From: Burkholderia gladioli
GTDB taxonomy: Bacteria; Pseudomonadota; Gammaproteobacteria; Burkholderiales; Burkholderiaceae
Assembly (NCBI RefSeq): GCF_000959725.1
Contig: NZ_CP009322.1
Coordinates: forward strand, 3,720,001 to 3,784,000
Length of the DNA stretch: 64,000 nucleotides
Direction of reading: 5' to 3'
Both the position numbers and the translations under genes were made by a program. Below, one piece after another: positions 43,101 through 51,140 of the stretch (positions are counted from its first letter, which is position 1; each line of letters opens with the position of its first letter). Below the pieces are notes generated by a model. The model searched no databases and was not told the DNA's origin. It saw only the letters and a program-made list of their open reading frames with translations.

Positions 43101-43756
43101 GCAACGACTGCGCGAGCTTCGTCGACGGCCGCTACCCGTTCGCCTCGGGCGGCGCCACCGACATCCCCCTGCAGAACTTCACCGAGCTGTTCGGCGGCGG
43201 CGGTCGCTTCGACGCCTTCTTCAAGTCGGCGCTGGCCGCGCGCGTCGACACCGGCGGCAGCGCCTGGCGCTGGAAGCCGAACATGCCGCCGGGCCCGAAC
43301 GGCGTGCTGGCCGGCGCGCAACTGGCCGACGAGATCCGCCAGCTCTACTTCGGCGGCGGCGCCCAGGTGCATGTGGGCTTCACCCTGCTCGCGCCGCAGT
43401 TCGACACCGCGATCGCGCGCGTGGTGGTGGAGGTGGACGGCCAGAAGTACGACTTCACCGCCAATGCCGCCAGCGTGGCCTCCAGCTCGATGAGCTGGCC
43501 CGGCCCGCAGCCCGGCCATGTGGTGATCAGCGCCTTCGACGGCTCGAACCACCCGGTCGGCACGCCCTACAAGTTCGACGGCGACTGGTCGCTGTTCCAT
43601 GCGCTCGACGCGGGGCGCCTGCAGAAGGAGGGCGAGCTGCGCTTCACGGCCAGCTACGACTTCGCCGGCCATCCCGTGAAGCTGACGATCCAGCCCGCCA
43701 GCCTGCGCAATCCCTTCCTCAATGACGCGGTGCGTCGCTTCAGGTGCCCGCGATGA
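40160..43756 (+). CDS. tssM: T6SS membrane protein TssM (IcmF)
   Basis: TssM, 1198 residues, the large inner-membrane core of the trans-envelope complex. Two N-terminal transmembrane helices (about 12-32 and 50-70) are followed by a cytoplasmic NTPase-like domain with an intact Walker A (GPPGSGKSTLL, K137). A third helix lies near 450-470 (YAGITLFTVLMVAGFATSYA). A long periplasmic part contains the IcmF-related region and a C-terminal beta domain (GPQPGHVVISAFDGSNHPVG). Walker A is missing in some TssM proteins, so its presence suggests ATP or GTP binding. The stop overlaps the tagF ATG (ATGA). Length is standard. Confidence 0.98.
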   Translation: MNLLKTWVRSRWFASAVGLALIAVLIWLGGPYLGLGDRQPLASPAARLALILALLLAWLVVLLVLQWRAQRKTARLSGELAGQEAKLAAEEPGSAERAALQQRFREAIDTLRRTRRNGRNLYALPWYVVIGPPGSGKSTLLQNSGLDFPLSERFGNKALRGIGGTRDCDWWFTDEAVFLDTAGRYTTQDSDAAADASAWQAFLTLLRRYRRRRPLNGVIVTMSVSDLLSFDETARQQHMRAVRRRLDELTQYLKVPVPVYLVFTKSDLVAGFGEFFDDLGPELRAQVWGMTFPLEASLDGSACSRFAGEYDLLLERLNTRLIERLHAERDRGRRAAVLSFPQQLGAFREIARQFVEGTFGRNEYGTPPLLRGAYLSSGTQEGAPIDRMLGAVARTFGVDAARVQPGTSQRRTFFVERLLKEVLFRESGLAGTNPRLERQKLLVQIAAYAGITLFTVLMVAGFATSYARNRAYVAEVQDSLKDLPGADTLAGQPDLRSYFARALARLEVISDTQDSAGRYRDHVPLLMRFGLFQGRALYAQAHGAYLRELDGTLLPGVGLRFREGLTDSANDPQTLYGYLKGYLMLGEPQHLVPDELAALARQEWQRLFPDDPAIRKALDKHFTARVEDPQKPRALSLDSGLVDQARATLKTADLATLIYGSVKLDADRSGVSPVRLDESLGLLGNVFRRKSGTQLAQPLPVLFTRPYFAYEVNGGLDRSVDGFVKDYWVFDTGRVDPLARSRYAQQVLTLYEQDYIRNWDGLLGDLQLQPVVSIQDASALAAKLSGPSSPLKALLNLVRDNTSDLLRSGPAGANGASGVAGVSGTEVGDQAKTIGENIAARRALNTRLAGELRTAGAPLPYGVTLASRNNGGGQDAGSQPGAAIEAHFAQIDQLSLGSPGATPLDHTIGVLDQLGKTLLTMNDLSDPSAQNNPALLSARQEAQQLPPQVAGLISGLTGKSADLVASGGSAALADQFRAAAGNDCASFVDGRYPFASGGATDIPLQNFTELFGGGGRFDAFFKSALAARVDTGGSAWRWKPNMPPGPNGVLAGAQLADEIRQLYFGGGAQVHVGFTLLAPQFDTAIARVVVEVDGQKYDFTANAASVASSSMSWPGPQPGHVVISAFDGSNHPVGTPYKFDGDWSLFHALDAGRLQKEGELRFTASYDFAGHPVKLTIQPASLRNPFLNDAVRRFRCPR

Positions 43757-45390
43757 GCGGCGGCGTGGGGTTCTACGGCAAGCTGCCGGGCGCCGGCGAT
43801 TTCGTGAAGCGGCGCCTGCCGGTCGATTTCATCGAGGCCTGGGATCGGCATTTCCAGCGCGCGGTCGAGACCGGCCGGCGCGAGCTCGGCGAACGCTGGG
43901 ACCAGGTCTGGCGCAACGGCCCGGCCTGGCGCTTCGTGCTGCCGCCGCAGGTGTGCGGCAGCGGCGCCTGGTGCGGCCTGACCGGGCCCGCGGTCGACCG
44001 GCTCGGCCGCGCCTTCCCGATGGTGCTGGCCGCGCCCTGCACGGGCGACGTGGCGCGCATCCTCGGCAACAGCGACTGGTTCGACGCGCTCGAACGCGTC
44101 TGGCGCCAGGCGCAGCGCGAGGCCGCCAGCGTCGAGACCTTCGACGCGCGGGTGGCCGTGCTGCCGCGGCCGCTGGCCGAGGCGGGCGACCTCTCGGCGC
44201 TGTGGCGCGGGCTGCCCTGGGACAGCGGGCAATGGCGGCTCGACATGTCGGGCGCGGCCGCCGCCGGCGTGATGCTGACCGAGGCCTGGCGCCAGCTGTG
44301 CCTGCGCCCCGGGCCCTGGTGCCTGTGGTGGACCGGCAACGCCACGCGCCTGTTCGCGACGCGCGGCCTGCCGCGCAGTTACGCGGCGCTGCTCGACGCG
44401 GCGGCGCCGGGCGAGGCCGCAAGCGTGGCGCGCACGGGCGGGATCGCCGACGACATCGTCGATGCGTTCGATGCGTTCGGTGCTGTGCCGGGGCTGGCGA
44501 ATGCCGTCGCCGCCGAAGCCTGGGCGCCGACGGCACCCGCGGCGCCGGCTGCCGTTGCGCCCGCGACGATCCACGAGGACTGGCTCGACGATGACGACGC
44601 CACCGTCGAGAGGGTCCGGCCGGGTGCCTTGAGGCAGCTTGGCTTGCCGCGCGCGCACGCCGAAGCGCCGGCCGATGGTGCGATCGGCGCGCAGGCGATC
44701 GAGGCGCCGTTCGCCGCGGATGCGGTACCAGGCAAGGCGGCCCCGCTCGATGCGGATCATGGCGCCGAGCATGGATCCGACAGCGCCGCGATCTGGCTCG
44801 ACGACGGCCGAACCCTGGTGCTCAGCGCCGACGACATGCCGCCCGACGGCACGCGCCGCCTGGCGGCGCGTGCGATCCGCGAAGCGGCGGCCGCCGGTGC
44901 CGCCGCCCCCGAGGCGATCCGCGCCGCGCTGCTGGGCGTGCACGCGCGCCTGCGCGAGGGCGGCGCGACGCGGGAGAACGGCGCCGCGCTGGTGGCCCGC
45001 TTCGACGGTGCCACGGCCCTGGTGCAGCGCTTCGGCGCCGCCGCCGTCTGGCATTGGCGGCAAGGCGTGCTGAGTGCGCCCTTCGTCGAGCGCGCGGCCG
45101 GCGCCGGCGGCGAATTCGACGACCTGCTGTTCGGCGACGCCTGGCTCGACATGCCCGGCATCGGCGCGGCCGGCGAACCCGACTGCGAATCGGTCGCGAT
45201 CCGTCTCGCGCCGGGCGACCGGCTGCTGCTGCTGGTCACGCGCGCCATGACGCAATTGCCGCGCGAGGCGCTGGCCGCCGCGCTGGCGCTGCCGGGCTGC
45301 GAGGCGGCGCGCGAGGCGCTGGCCGCGCACGCCGGCCTCGCCAGCGCCTCGGCCGGCTGGCCGCTCGCGGTAGTGGAGGTGCAGGCATGA
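43753..45390 (+). CDS. tagF: TagF (ImpM family) fused to a degenerate PP2C-like domain
   Basis: A fusion of 545 residues. The first ~245 match TagF (MSGGVGFYGKLPGAGDFVKR, DRHFQRAVETGRREL, NGPAWRFVL), a post-translational repressor of T6SS. After a linker, residues ~345-545 resemble the PP2C phosphatase encoded next door, but its metal-binding signature is gone. DGLGGH and SDG of PppA have no counterparts with the needed Asp residues: the region reads LSADDMPPDGTRRLAA, and the GDSRVY position reads GAAAVWHW. GDRLLLLVTRAMTQLP keeps the strand where active enzymes have a SDG loop. It is thus probably a pseudophosphatase. TagF-PppA fusions are known elsewhere; an inactive copy beside a separate active PppA is unusual. 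ATG 43753 overlaps the tssM stop. Confidence 0.88.
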   Translation: MSGGVGFYGKLPGAGDFVKRRLPVDFIEAWDRHFQRAVETGRRELGERWDQVWRNGPAWRFVLPPQVCGSGAWCGLTGPAVDRLGRAFPMVLAAPCTGDVARILGNSDWFDALERVWRQAQREAASVETFDARVAVLPRPLAEAGDLSALWRGLPWDSGQWRLDMSGAAAAGVMLTEAWRQLCLRPGPWCLWWTGNATRLFATRGLPRSYAALLDAAAPGEAASVARTGGIADDIVDAFDAFGAVPGLANAVAAEAWAPTAPAAPAAVAPATIHEDWLDDDDATVERVRPGALRQLGLPRAHAEAPADGAIGAQAIEAPFAADAVPGKAAPLDADHGAEHGSDSAAIWLDDGRTLVLSADDMPPDGTRRLAARAIREAAAAGAAAPEAIRAALLGVHARLREGGATRENGAALVARFDGATALVQRFGAAAVWHWRQGVLSAPFVERAAGAGGEFDDLLFGDAWLDMPGIGAAGEPDCESVAIRLAPGDRLLLLVTRAMTQLPREALAAALALPGCEAAREALAAHAGLASASAGWPLAVVEVQA

Positions 45391-46109
45391 CCCATTCCTA
45401 TGTTTCCGCCGGCCATACCGAGACCGGCAAGGTGCGCCGTCGCAACGAGGACGCGATCCTGGTGCGCGACGACCTCGGCCTGTGGGTGGTGGCTGACGGC
45501 CTGGGCGGCCACGCGGCGGGCGACTACGCCAGCGCGCTGATCGTCGAGCGGCTCGGCGCGCTCACCCGCGACGGCGACATCCATGAATTCGCGATCGCGG
45601 TCGAGGAGGCGCTGCAGCAGGTCAATCTCGAGCTGCGCGCCGAGGCGCTCGCGCGGCAGGTCGACGTGATCGGCTCGACCGTCGCGCTGCTGATCCACGA
45701 TCCGGCCTTCGTGCTGTGCGGCTGGGTCGGCGACAGCCGCGTCTACGTCGGCGAGCAAGGCGGCTTCGCCCAGCTCACGCGCGACCATGTGCACGGCCAG
45801 CCGGTCGACATCACCCATGTACGCGGCCTGCCGGCGCCGCCCTCGGCCGGCGCCGGCGTGCTCACGCGCGCGGTCGGCGTGGAGGACGTGCTGTTCCTCG
45901 ACTGGGCCGTGGCCGGCAGCCGAGCCGGCACCGAATTCCTGCTCTGCTCGGACGGCGTCAACAAGGAACTCGGCGACGAGGAACTCGCCGTGCTGTTCGG
46001 CGAGCCGGCCACGCCCCGGCAGCGCGTCGATCGCCTGTTCGAACTGTCGATGTCGCGCCGCGCGCGCGACAACATCTCCGCCGTGATCGTGCGGCTCGAA
46101 GCTCCGTGA
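45387..46109 (+). CDS. pppA: T6SS PP2C-type Ser/Thr phosphatase PppA
   Basis: A phosphatase of 240 residues that would reverse PpkA phosphorylation of the FHA protein. All PP2C motifs are intact: KVRRRNEDA near the N-terminus, VVADGLGGHAAG, the VGDSRVYVGE strand, LCSDGVNKEL and the closing ARDNISAVIV. These supply the Asp residues for two metal ions. It is cytoplasmic with no extra domain. It overlaps the tagF fusion by four bases and is followed after ten bases by the kinase gene, so phosphatase and kinase are co-expressed. Confidence 0.96.
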   Translation: MTHSYVSAGHTETGKVRRRNEDAILVRDDLGLWVVADGLGGHAAGDYASALIVERLGALTRDGDIHEFAIAVEEALQQVNLELRAEALARQVDVIGSTVALLIHDPAFVLCGWVGDSRVYVGEQGGFAQLTRDHVHGQPVDITHVRGLPAPPSAGAGVLTRAVGVEDVLFLDWAVAGSRAGTEFLLCSDGVNKELGDEELAVLFGEPATPRQRVDRLFELSMSRRARDNISAVIVRLEAP

Positions 46110-46119
46110 AAGATTCCCG

Positions 46120-48984
46120 ATGAACGATCCTCACGCCCTCCTGAACGCCGGCCGCCTGCAATGGCAGCGGCTGGTCGATTTCGTCGAACGCGCCATGCGC
46201 CGCGGCAAGCCGGCGCTGCCCTCGGCCGCGCCGCGCGGCGGCCCCGCGCGCGCGGTCACCACCACCGCCGGGCGCGCGGTGCCCGCCGACGGCGACCTGA
46301 CCGTGGTGCTGTCCTCGCGCCCCGCCAATGACGAGACCGCCCATCCCGGGCGCGGCGAGCGAACCGTGCGCACGCTGCGCACCGTGGGCGCCCCCAGCGC
46401 CATCAGTGCCACCAGCACCGGCGCCACCAGCAGCGGCGCCACCGGCGGCTTCGACGCCGACGCGACGGTGGTGATGCGCCCCGCGCCGGCCGCCGGCAGC
46501 ACCCAGTCCGACAGCCTGAGCCGCGAGAGCTGGCAGCGCGTGGCGAACGCCCAGGGCGGCGATCACGCGAGCGTCGGCACCCTGCTCAAGGGCCGCTTCC
46601 TGCTCGAGCGCGAGCTCGGCCGCGGCGGCATGGGCGTGGTCTACCTGGCGCGCGACGAGCGCAAGGTCGAGGCACGCGACCGCGATCCCTTCGTGGCCGT
46701 GAAGGTGCTCAACGACGAGTTCCGGCGCCATCCCGATTCGCTGATCGCGCTGCAGCGCGAGGCCCGCCGCGCGCAGCGCCTGGCCGACGATCACATCGTC
46801 CATGTCTACGATTTCGACAAGGACGGCACCATCGTCTTCATGACCATGGAGTACATCGACGGCACCGACCTGCGCACGCTGATCCGCGAGCGGCCCTCGG
46901 GCATGCCGTTTCGCGAGGCCTGGCCGCTGATCGAGGGCATGGCGCGCGCGCTGCAGCGTGCCCACGCGAGCGGCATCGTGCATTCCGATTTCAAGCCGGG
47001 CAACGTGATGGTCACGCGCGACGGCGTGCCCAAGGTGTTCGACTTCGGCATCGCCCGCGCCGGCAACGCGCGCGCGGGCGCGGCCGGCGACCAGACGGTG
47101 TTCGACGCCGGCACGCTGGGCGCGCTGACGCCGGCCTACGCGAGCCTGGAGATGATCCGCGGCGCCGATCCGGCGGTGCGCGACGACGTCTATGCGCTCG
47201 GCTGCGTGATCTACGAGCTGCTGACCGGCCGCCATCCCTTCGAGCGCCGCAGCGCCGAGCTGGCGATGAACGAAAACGCCGCGCCGCCCGCGGTGCCGGG
47301 GCTGTCGCGGCGCCAGGCGCGCGCGTTGGCCGAGGCGGTGGCCTTCGAGGGCGGCGCGCGGCTGCAGACGGTGGGCGCGCTGGTCGAGAGCCTGCGTCCG
47401 CGCCGGCCGCGCGAGCGCGTCGCGCCCTACCTGGTCGCGCTGCTCGCGTTGGCGGCGGTGGGGGCCGGCGCGGTGGTCCTGCACGGCCATTACCGGCAGC
47501 GCCAGCTCGATACCACCATCGAGCGCTTCGCCGACGGCAACCCGCAGCACTACGCCAGCGAGGACCAGGCGATGGCCGCGCTCGACGCGCTCGGCACCGA
47601 TGCGCGCCAGCAACTGGTGCTGACCCGCAGCGACGTGATCCTGCACTACCTCGCCGAGCGGCTCGACGCCTACTGGAGCCCGCCGCTCGGCCGCTTCGAC
47701 TACGCCGCCGTGCAGCACGTGTTCCAGTTGCGCGACCAGCTCAAGCTGTTCTCGCCGGCCTTCGACGCGCGCCGCAAGGAGATCGACGACGAGCGCACCG
47801 GCATGCTGGCCCGGCTCGGCGGCAGCCTCGACGAGGCGGTCGATCGCGATGCGCTGTTCGAGGACCAGCCCGGCAGCGCCGCCGACATCCTGCAGCGCAT
47901 CCGCCTGCTCGATCCGGGCAGCGCGCTGCTGCGCGGCAACCGCCTGGAGCTGAAGTACGACGCCGCGATCGGCCAGTCGATCGACCTGGGCAAGTACGAC
48001 GAGGCGCGCGCGCGGATCGCGCTGGGCCTGCAACTGTTCCCCGATTCGTCGCGCCTGCAGCGGCGCCGCGACCAGCTGGCCGCCGAGCTGGCCTCGGCCG
48101 CCGCGCATCCGGGCCCGCAGGCCGCCGCGATGAACGTGGCCGATGCGCGGCATGCGCTGGCCGAGCTGGCCGCCAATCCGTCGACCAACAAGGCCTGGCT
48201 GGACGGCGTGGCCAATGCGATGGCCTCGCTGCAGGGCGACGACGCGCCCGAGACCGGCAAGGCGATCGATGCGCTGGCCGACGGCATCGTCACCGCGGCG
48301 GCCCAGGTCAGCGATCCGGGGCTGGCGCACCAGACGCTCGACCTGGTCGAGGTGGGGCTGCGCTACGCGCCGCATTCGCCGGGGCTGGCCGAGCAGCGCG
48401 ACCGCATGCTGATGCTGCTGCAACAGCAGCGCATCGACCAGCAGATCGCCAGCAGCGATCCGGCCGCGCAGGTGGATGCGCTGCGCCTGGCCGCCTCGGC
48501 CAACGACGGCCCGCGCGCGCTGGCGGCGCTGAACCGGCTGCGCAGCCTGCAGCCGGGCAGCGCGGTGCTGGCCAGCGCCGCGCCGCAACTGGTGGCCAGC
48601 GCCTATCTCGGCAATGCGCGCGTGCTGGCGCGGCGCGGCCGGCTGGCCGACGCGGCCGCGCTGGTCTCGCAAGGCGCCGACGCGGTGCCGGGCGACGCGC
48701 GGCTCGGCGCGGCCGCGCAGCGCTACCTGGTGGCGGCGGCGATCCTCGATGCGCGCGGCAAGCCGCTCGCCGAACCCGATTACCAGGACCTGCATGCGCG
48801 CTACCAGGCGGCCTTGTCGGCCGATGCGGCCGGCATGCAGCAGCTCGAACGCGATCTCGGCGCGGGTGCCGCGCTGCCGCAGGGCGGCCTGGGTGCGGTG
48901 CTGGAGCAGATCCGCGCCCAGGGCGGCGCGGCCTCCGATGCCGAGCCGCAGGTGGTGGGCGGTAGTAGCGGCAGCGGCGGCTGA
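46120..48984 (+). CDS. ppkA: T6SS transmembrane Ser/Thr kinase PpkA
   Basis: A PpkA-type kinase of 954 residues. A basic, alanine/threonine-rich N-terminus (1-150) leads to the kinase domain at about 155-430: GRGGMGVVYLA, VAVKVL, the catalytic loop HSDFKPGNVM (288-297) and VFDFGIARA. The loop has HSD in place of HRD, so it is a non-RD kinase, but the catalytic Asp (D290), Lys and DFG are present. The APE region reads YASLEM. One transmembrane helix lies at about 437-456 (YLVALLALAAVGAGAVVLHG). A periplasmic domain of ~500 residues is helical and repeat-like and could sense an envelope signal. With PppA and FHA it forms the threonine phosphorylation pathway that controls T6SS firing in other bacteria. 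Confidence 0.93.
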   Translation: MNDPHALLNAGRLQWQRLVDFVERAMRRGKPALPSAAPRGGPARAVTTTAGRAVPADGDLTVVLSSRPANDETAHPGRGERTVRTLRTVGAPSAISATSTGATSSGATGGFDADATVVMRPAPAAGSTQSDSLSRESWQRVANAQGGDHASVGTLLKGRFLLERELGRGGMGVVYLARDERKVEARDRDPFVAVKVLNDEFRRHPDSLIALQREARRAQRLADDHIVHVYDFDKDGTIVFMTMEYIDGTDLRTLIRERPSGMPFREAWPLIEGMARALQRAHASGIVHSDFKPGNVMVTRDGVPKVFDFGIARAGNARAGAAGDQTVFDAGTLGALTPAYASLEMIRGADPAVRDDVYALGCVIYELLTGRHPFERRSAELAMNENAAPPAVPGLSRRQARALAEAVAFEGGARLQTVGALVESLRPRRPRERVAPYLVALLALAAVGAGAVVLHGHYRQRQLDTTIERFADGNPQHYASEDQAMAALDALGTDARQQLVLTRSDVILHYLAERLDAYWSPPLGRFDYAAVQHVFQLRDQLKLFSPAFDARRKEIDDERTGMLARLGGSLDEAVDRDALFEDQPGSAADILQRIRLLDPGSALLRGNRLELKYDAAIGQSIDLGKYDEARARIALGLQLFPDSSRLQRRRDQLAAELASAAAHPGPQAAAMNVADARHALAELAANPSTNKAWLDGVANAMASLQGDDAPETGKAIDALADGIVTAAAQVSDPGLAHQTLDLVEVGLRYAPHSPGLAEQRDRMLMLLQQQRIDQQIASSDPAAQVDALRLAASANDGPRALAALNRLRSLQPGSAVLASAAPQLVASAYLGNARVLARRGRLADAAALVSQGADAVPGDARLGAAAQRYLVAAAILDARGKPLAEPDYQDLHARYQAALSADAAGMQQLERDLGAGAALPQGGLGAVLEQIRAQGGAASDAEPQVVGGSSGSGG

Positions 48985-49142
48985 GCGGGCGCGATGGCGG
49001 GCAAATCGGTAGCCGAGTCGATGGCCGGATCGATGGACAAATCGGCGGATGACTCCGCCGGAGAAGCAACAGGCCGCGGCGCGGCGCGAGCGAGGCTGGC
49101 TCGCGTCGCGACGAAGCGCGGCCGGCGATGAGGGAAGGGACG

Positions 49143-49547
49143 ATGGGCGTACGCGAGCAGCAGGCGAACCAGGCATTGCGTGTGCTTGACGACATGCACC
49201 GGCACGGCGAGATCGATCGACAGGCTTACCGGCAGCGCCGGCGCGCCGTGCTGGAGGCGCTCGGCGATACCTCGGGCGCGGGGGAGGCGGTAGTGGCGGC
49301 CGGCGAGGACGTGGCCGCGATCGAGCGGGAGCCGGGACGCGATACGGTGCGCCGCACCGTGCCGGCGCAGGAATTCGACGGCGCCGGCGAGGCGCGCCTG
49401 GTGTCGGCGCCGGCCGCGGCGACGACCCTGCCGCGCAAGCGGCGCGCGCGGGCCGCGAATGCCGGGCGCGCGACCACCTGGCTGGTGGTGCTGCTCGGCA
49501 TGGCCTGCGGGGTGGCCGCGGTCTACTGGTTCATGATGATGAGTTGA
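49143..49547 (+). CDS. Small tail-anchored protein with SHOCT-like N-terminus
   Basis: A protein of 134 residues. The N-terminus (ALRVLDDMHRHGEIDRQAYR, then QRRRAVLEAL) has the short helical pattern of SHOCT-type oligomerisation motifs. A charged linker with LPRKRRARAANAG follows, then a single C-terminal transmembrane helix (TTWLVVLLGMACGVAAVYWF) ending MMMS. This is a tail-anchored topology with the N-terminus in the cytoplasm. GGGAAGGGA lies just before the ATG. It is 158 bp downstream of ppkA and convergent with tssA. It may be a membrane-associated partner of PpkA. No family is recognised with certainty. Confidence 0.72.
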   Translation: MGVREQQANQALRVLDDMHRHGEIDRQAYRQRRRAVLEALGDTSGAGEAVVAAGEDVAAIEREPGRDTVRRTVPAQEFDGAGEARLVSAPAAATTLPRKRRARAANAGRATTWLVVLLGMACGVAAVYWFMMMS

Positions 49548-49570
49548 GCGTGACCGAGGCGAAGCGGGCC

Positions 49571-49593
49571 CGGGCCGGGCCTCGGCCGGCCCG
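49571..49593. terminator. Hairpin between convergent small gene and tssA
   Basis: CGGGCCGG, loop GCCTCGG, CCGGCCCG: an 8-bp perfect GC stem in the 60-bp gap between two convergent stop codons. There is no T tract. A bidirectional terminator is inferred from position. Confidence 0.45.
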
Positions 49594-49607
49594 GCTGGCG
49601 CGCCGGC

Positions 49608-50681
49608 TCAATCGGCCTCGGGCCCCGACAGCGTCTGCAGCTCCGACAGCCCGCCCGGCGCGATATCCCGCAGGACCTCGACGAAGCTCTTGCCGACCAG
49701 GCGCCGCGCGCGCTTGAGCAGGATCGGCAGCGGGCTGGACGGCTCGATTCGTTCGTAATACTCACAGATCTCGTCGAGGCGGCGGATCACGTCGTCGTGG
49801 CCCGAGATCTTGCCGGGCGGCGGTGCCACGGCCGCGGCTGCCGCTGCCATATCGGCCGGTATCTCGCCGTCGGCGCCGTCCGCCGGCGCGGCGGCGGCCA
49901 GCTCGGCCGCGCGCTCGGGAAAGCGCCGCAACAACTGGGCATCGACGAATTTCCTCAGCTCGGCGATATCGGCGGCCAGCAGCCCGAAATCGGGGCTCGC
50001 GGTGCCGAGCCGCTCGCGCAGCAGGGCGATCAGCGCGTCGGCGTGATCCTGCGCGGCGGCCAGCAGCGCGGCCGATTCCGGCAACTGCTCCTCGGGGCAG
50101 TCGAGGCAGCAGGCTTCCAGGTCGACCAGGGTCGGCGGCGGCGAGCCGTCGGCCGAGGGCGCGGCGGTGATCGCGCCGGTCGCCACGCGCAGGTCGCGCA
50201 GCGAGAAGCGGCCGAGCCGCGGCGACTGCACGAAGGGCACCACCCGGAAATAGGCCAGCGTGCCTTGCGGGTCGCCCAGCGGCATCAAAGCATTGACGCG
50301 CGCGGTCGGGTCGTTGTCGTCCTCGGCGTCGAGCCGGGGATGCACGTCGTCCCAGTAGCGCTCCAGCAGCTCGCGCACCAGGGCCAGGCCCGAGGCCCAG
50401 CCCGCCAGGCCCTGGCGGCGCGTGCGCGCGGCGGTCAGGTGCACGGCCACGCGCAGGTCCTTGGTGCGCGCGAACAGCGCCTCGGCCGCTTGCGCGACCT
50501 TGTCCCAGTCGGGCTCCTGGGCGGCCTTCAGGCTGTCGCCCATGGCGCGCTCGGGGGTGGGCATGGCGATCCGCTCGAGATCGGTGAAGGCGGGGTCGTA
50601 TTCGAGATCGGGGCCGGTGGGCGCCGCGTCGTCGATCGCGGCGAGCAGCGGGTTCGGGTCGGTCGAGTCGGAATAGGTCAT
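49608..50681 (-). CDS. tssA: T6SS protein TssA (ImpA family)
   Basis: TssA, 357 residues, which caps the growing tail and helps assemble tube and sheath. The ImpA N-terminal domain is clear: LLAAIDDAAPTGPDLEYDPA, EPDWDKVAQAAEALFARTKD, LRVAVHLTAARTRRQGLAGW. The C-terminal part (ISGHDDVIRRLDEICEYYER, SSPLPILLKRARRLVGKSFV) is the short type. It is the only structural tss gene on the minus strand. I chose the ATG at 50681 with GGAG upstream; an in-frame start at 50900 would add an unrelated leader that crosses the promoter region. A promoter of the island's ECF type lies 54 bp upstream, divergent from one for the sigma factor. Confidence 0.96.
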   Translation of the reverse strand: MTYSDSTDPNPLLAAIDDAAPTGPDLEYDPAFTDLERIAMPTPERAMGDSLKAAQEPDWDKVAQAAEALFARTKDLRVAVHLTAARTRRQGLAGWASGLALVRELLERYWDDVHPRLDAEDDNDPTARVNALMPLGDPQGTLAYFRVVPFVQSPRLGRFSLRDLRVATGAITAAPSADGSPPPTLVDLEACCLDCPEEQLPESAALLAAAQDHADALIALLRERLGTASPDFGLLAADIAELRKFVDAQLLRRFPERAAELAAAAPADGADGEIPADMAAAAAAVAPPPGKISGHDDVIRRLDEICEYYERIEPSSPLPILLKRARRLVGKSFVEVLRDIAPGGLSELQTLSGPEAD

Positions 50682-50735
50682 GGTGGCTTCGCTCCGGTCC
50701 TGCGTGACGGTGCCCCGGAAACAGGGCGCTCCATG

Positions 50736-50764
50736 CAGAACGATCGATGGCGATGGAATATTCC
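50736..50764 (-). promoter_or_regulatory. Candidate ECF promoter for tssA
   Basis: On the minus strand GGAATA (50764-50759), 17-bp spacer, GTTCTG (50741-50736), ending 54 bp before the tssA ATG. Its -35 is half of the palindrome GGAATATTCC at 50755-50764, shared with the plus-strand promoter for the sigma gene. Confidence 0.72.
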
Positions 50765-50782
50765 GGCGCATCGCGTGTTCTG
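50755..50782 (+). promoter_or_regulatory. Candidate autoregulatory ECF promoter for the sigma factor
   Basis: GGAATA at 50755-50760, 16-bp spacer, GTTCTG at 50777-50782, directed toward the ECF sigma gene at 51141. It would leave a leader of about 350 bases. The rest of the 459-bp gap 50682-51140 is lower in GC near 51000-51060 (TTTTTGTTTTGCAACAGCAA), where a second promoter may lie; I see no gene in it. Confidence 0.6.
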
Positions 50783-51140
50783 TCATCGAGTCGAAAGCCA
50801 AACGGCATTCCATGCCGCGTTGAGCCGAATTCATGTATCTACAACCGAATCGCCGCGCCAGCCTGGTGCGCGGCGGCCCGGATCGTTTAGCGTCGTGCAA
50901 TCGAATTGTTTAGTCGGCCGTAGGCTGGCGTGGCGGATGTCGCGCCCGGCGCGGCTTTGGGACGATGGATGCCGCTTGCGAATGTCACGGAAACTGCCTA
51001 TGTTGTCAGTTCGTTCTTTTTGTTTTGCAACAGCAAACGTTAATCGGACGTTGTACAATCCGCGAGCCAGTCAACCAGCCGGAAACGGCCAGTTTTCGCC
51101 CGGTGTGCCAGCCGGCAATCCTGTCTTCAGCCAGTCAACC

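Noticed and set aside
51020..51058. Sigma-70 promoter (TTGCAA ... TACAAT) directly before the sigma gene
   Set aside because: The spacing is about 23 bp, too long for a standard promoter. The AT-rich patch is noted in the intergenic entry, but no promoter is called.
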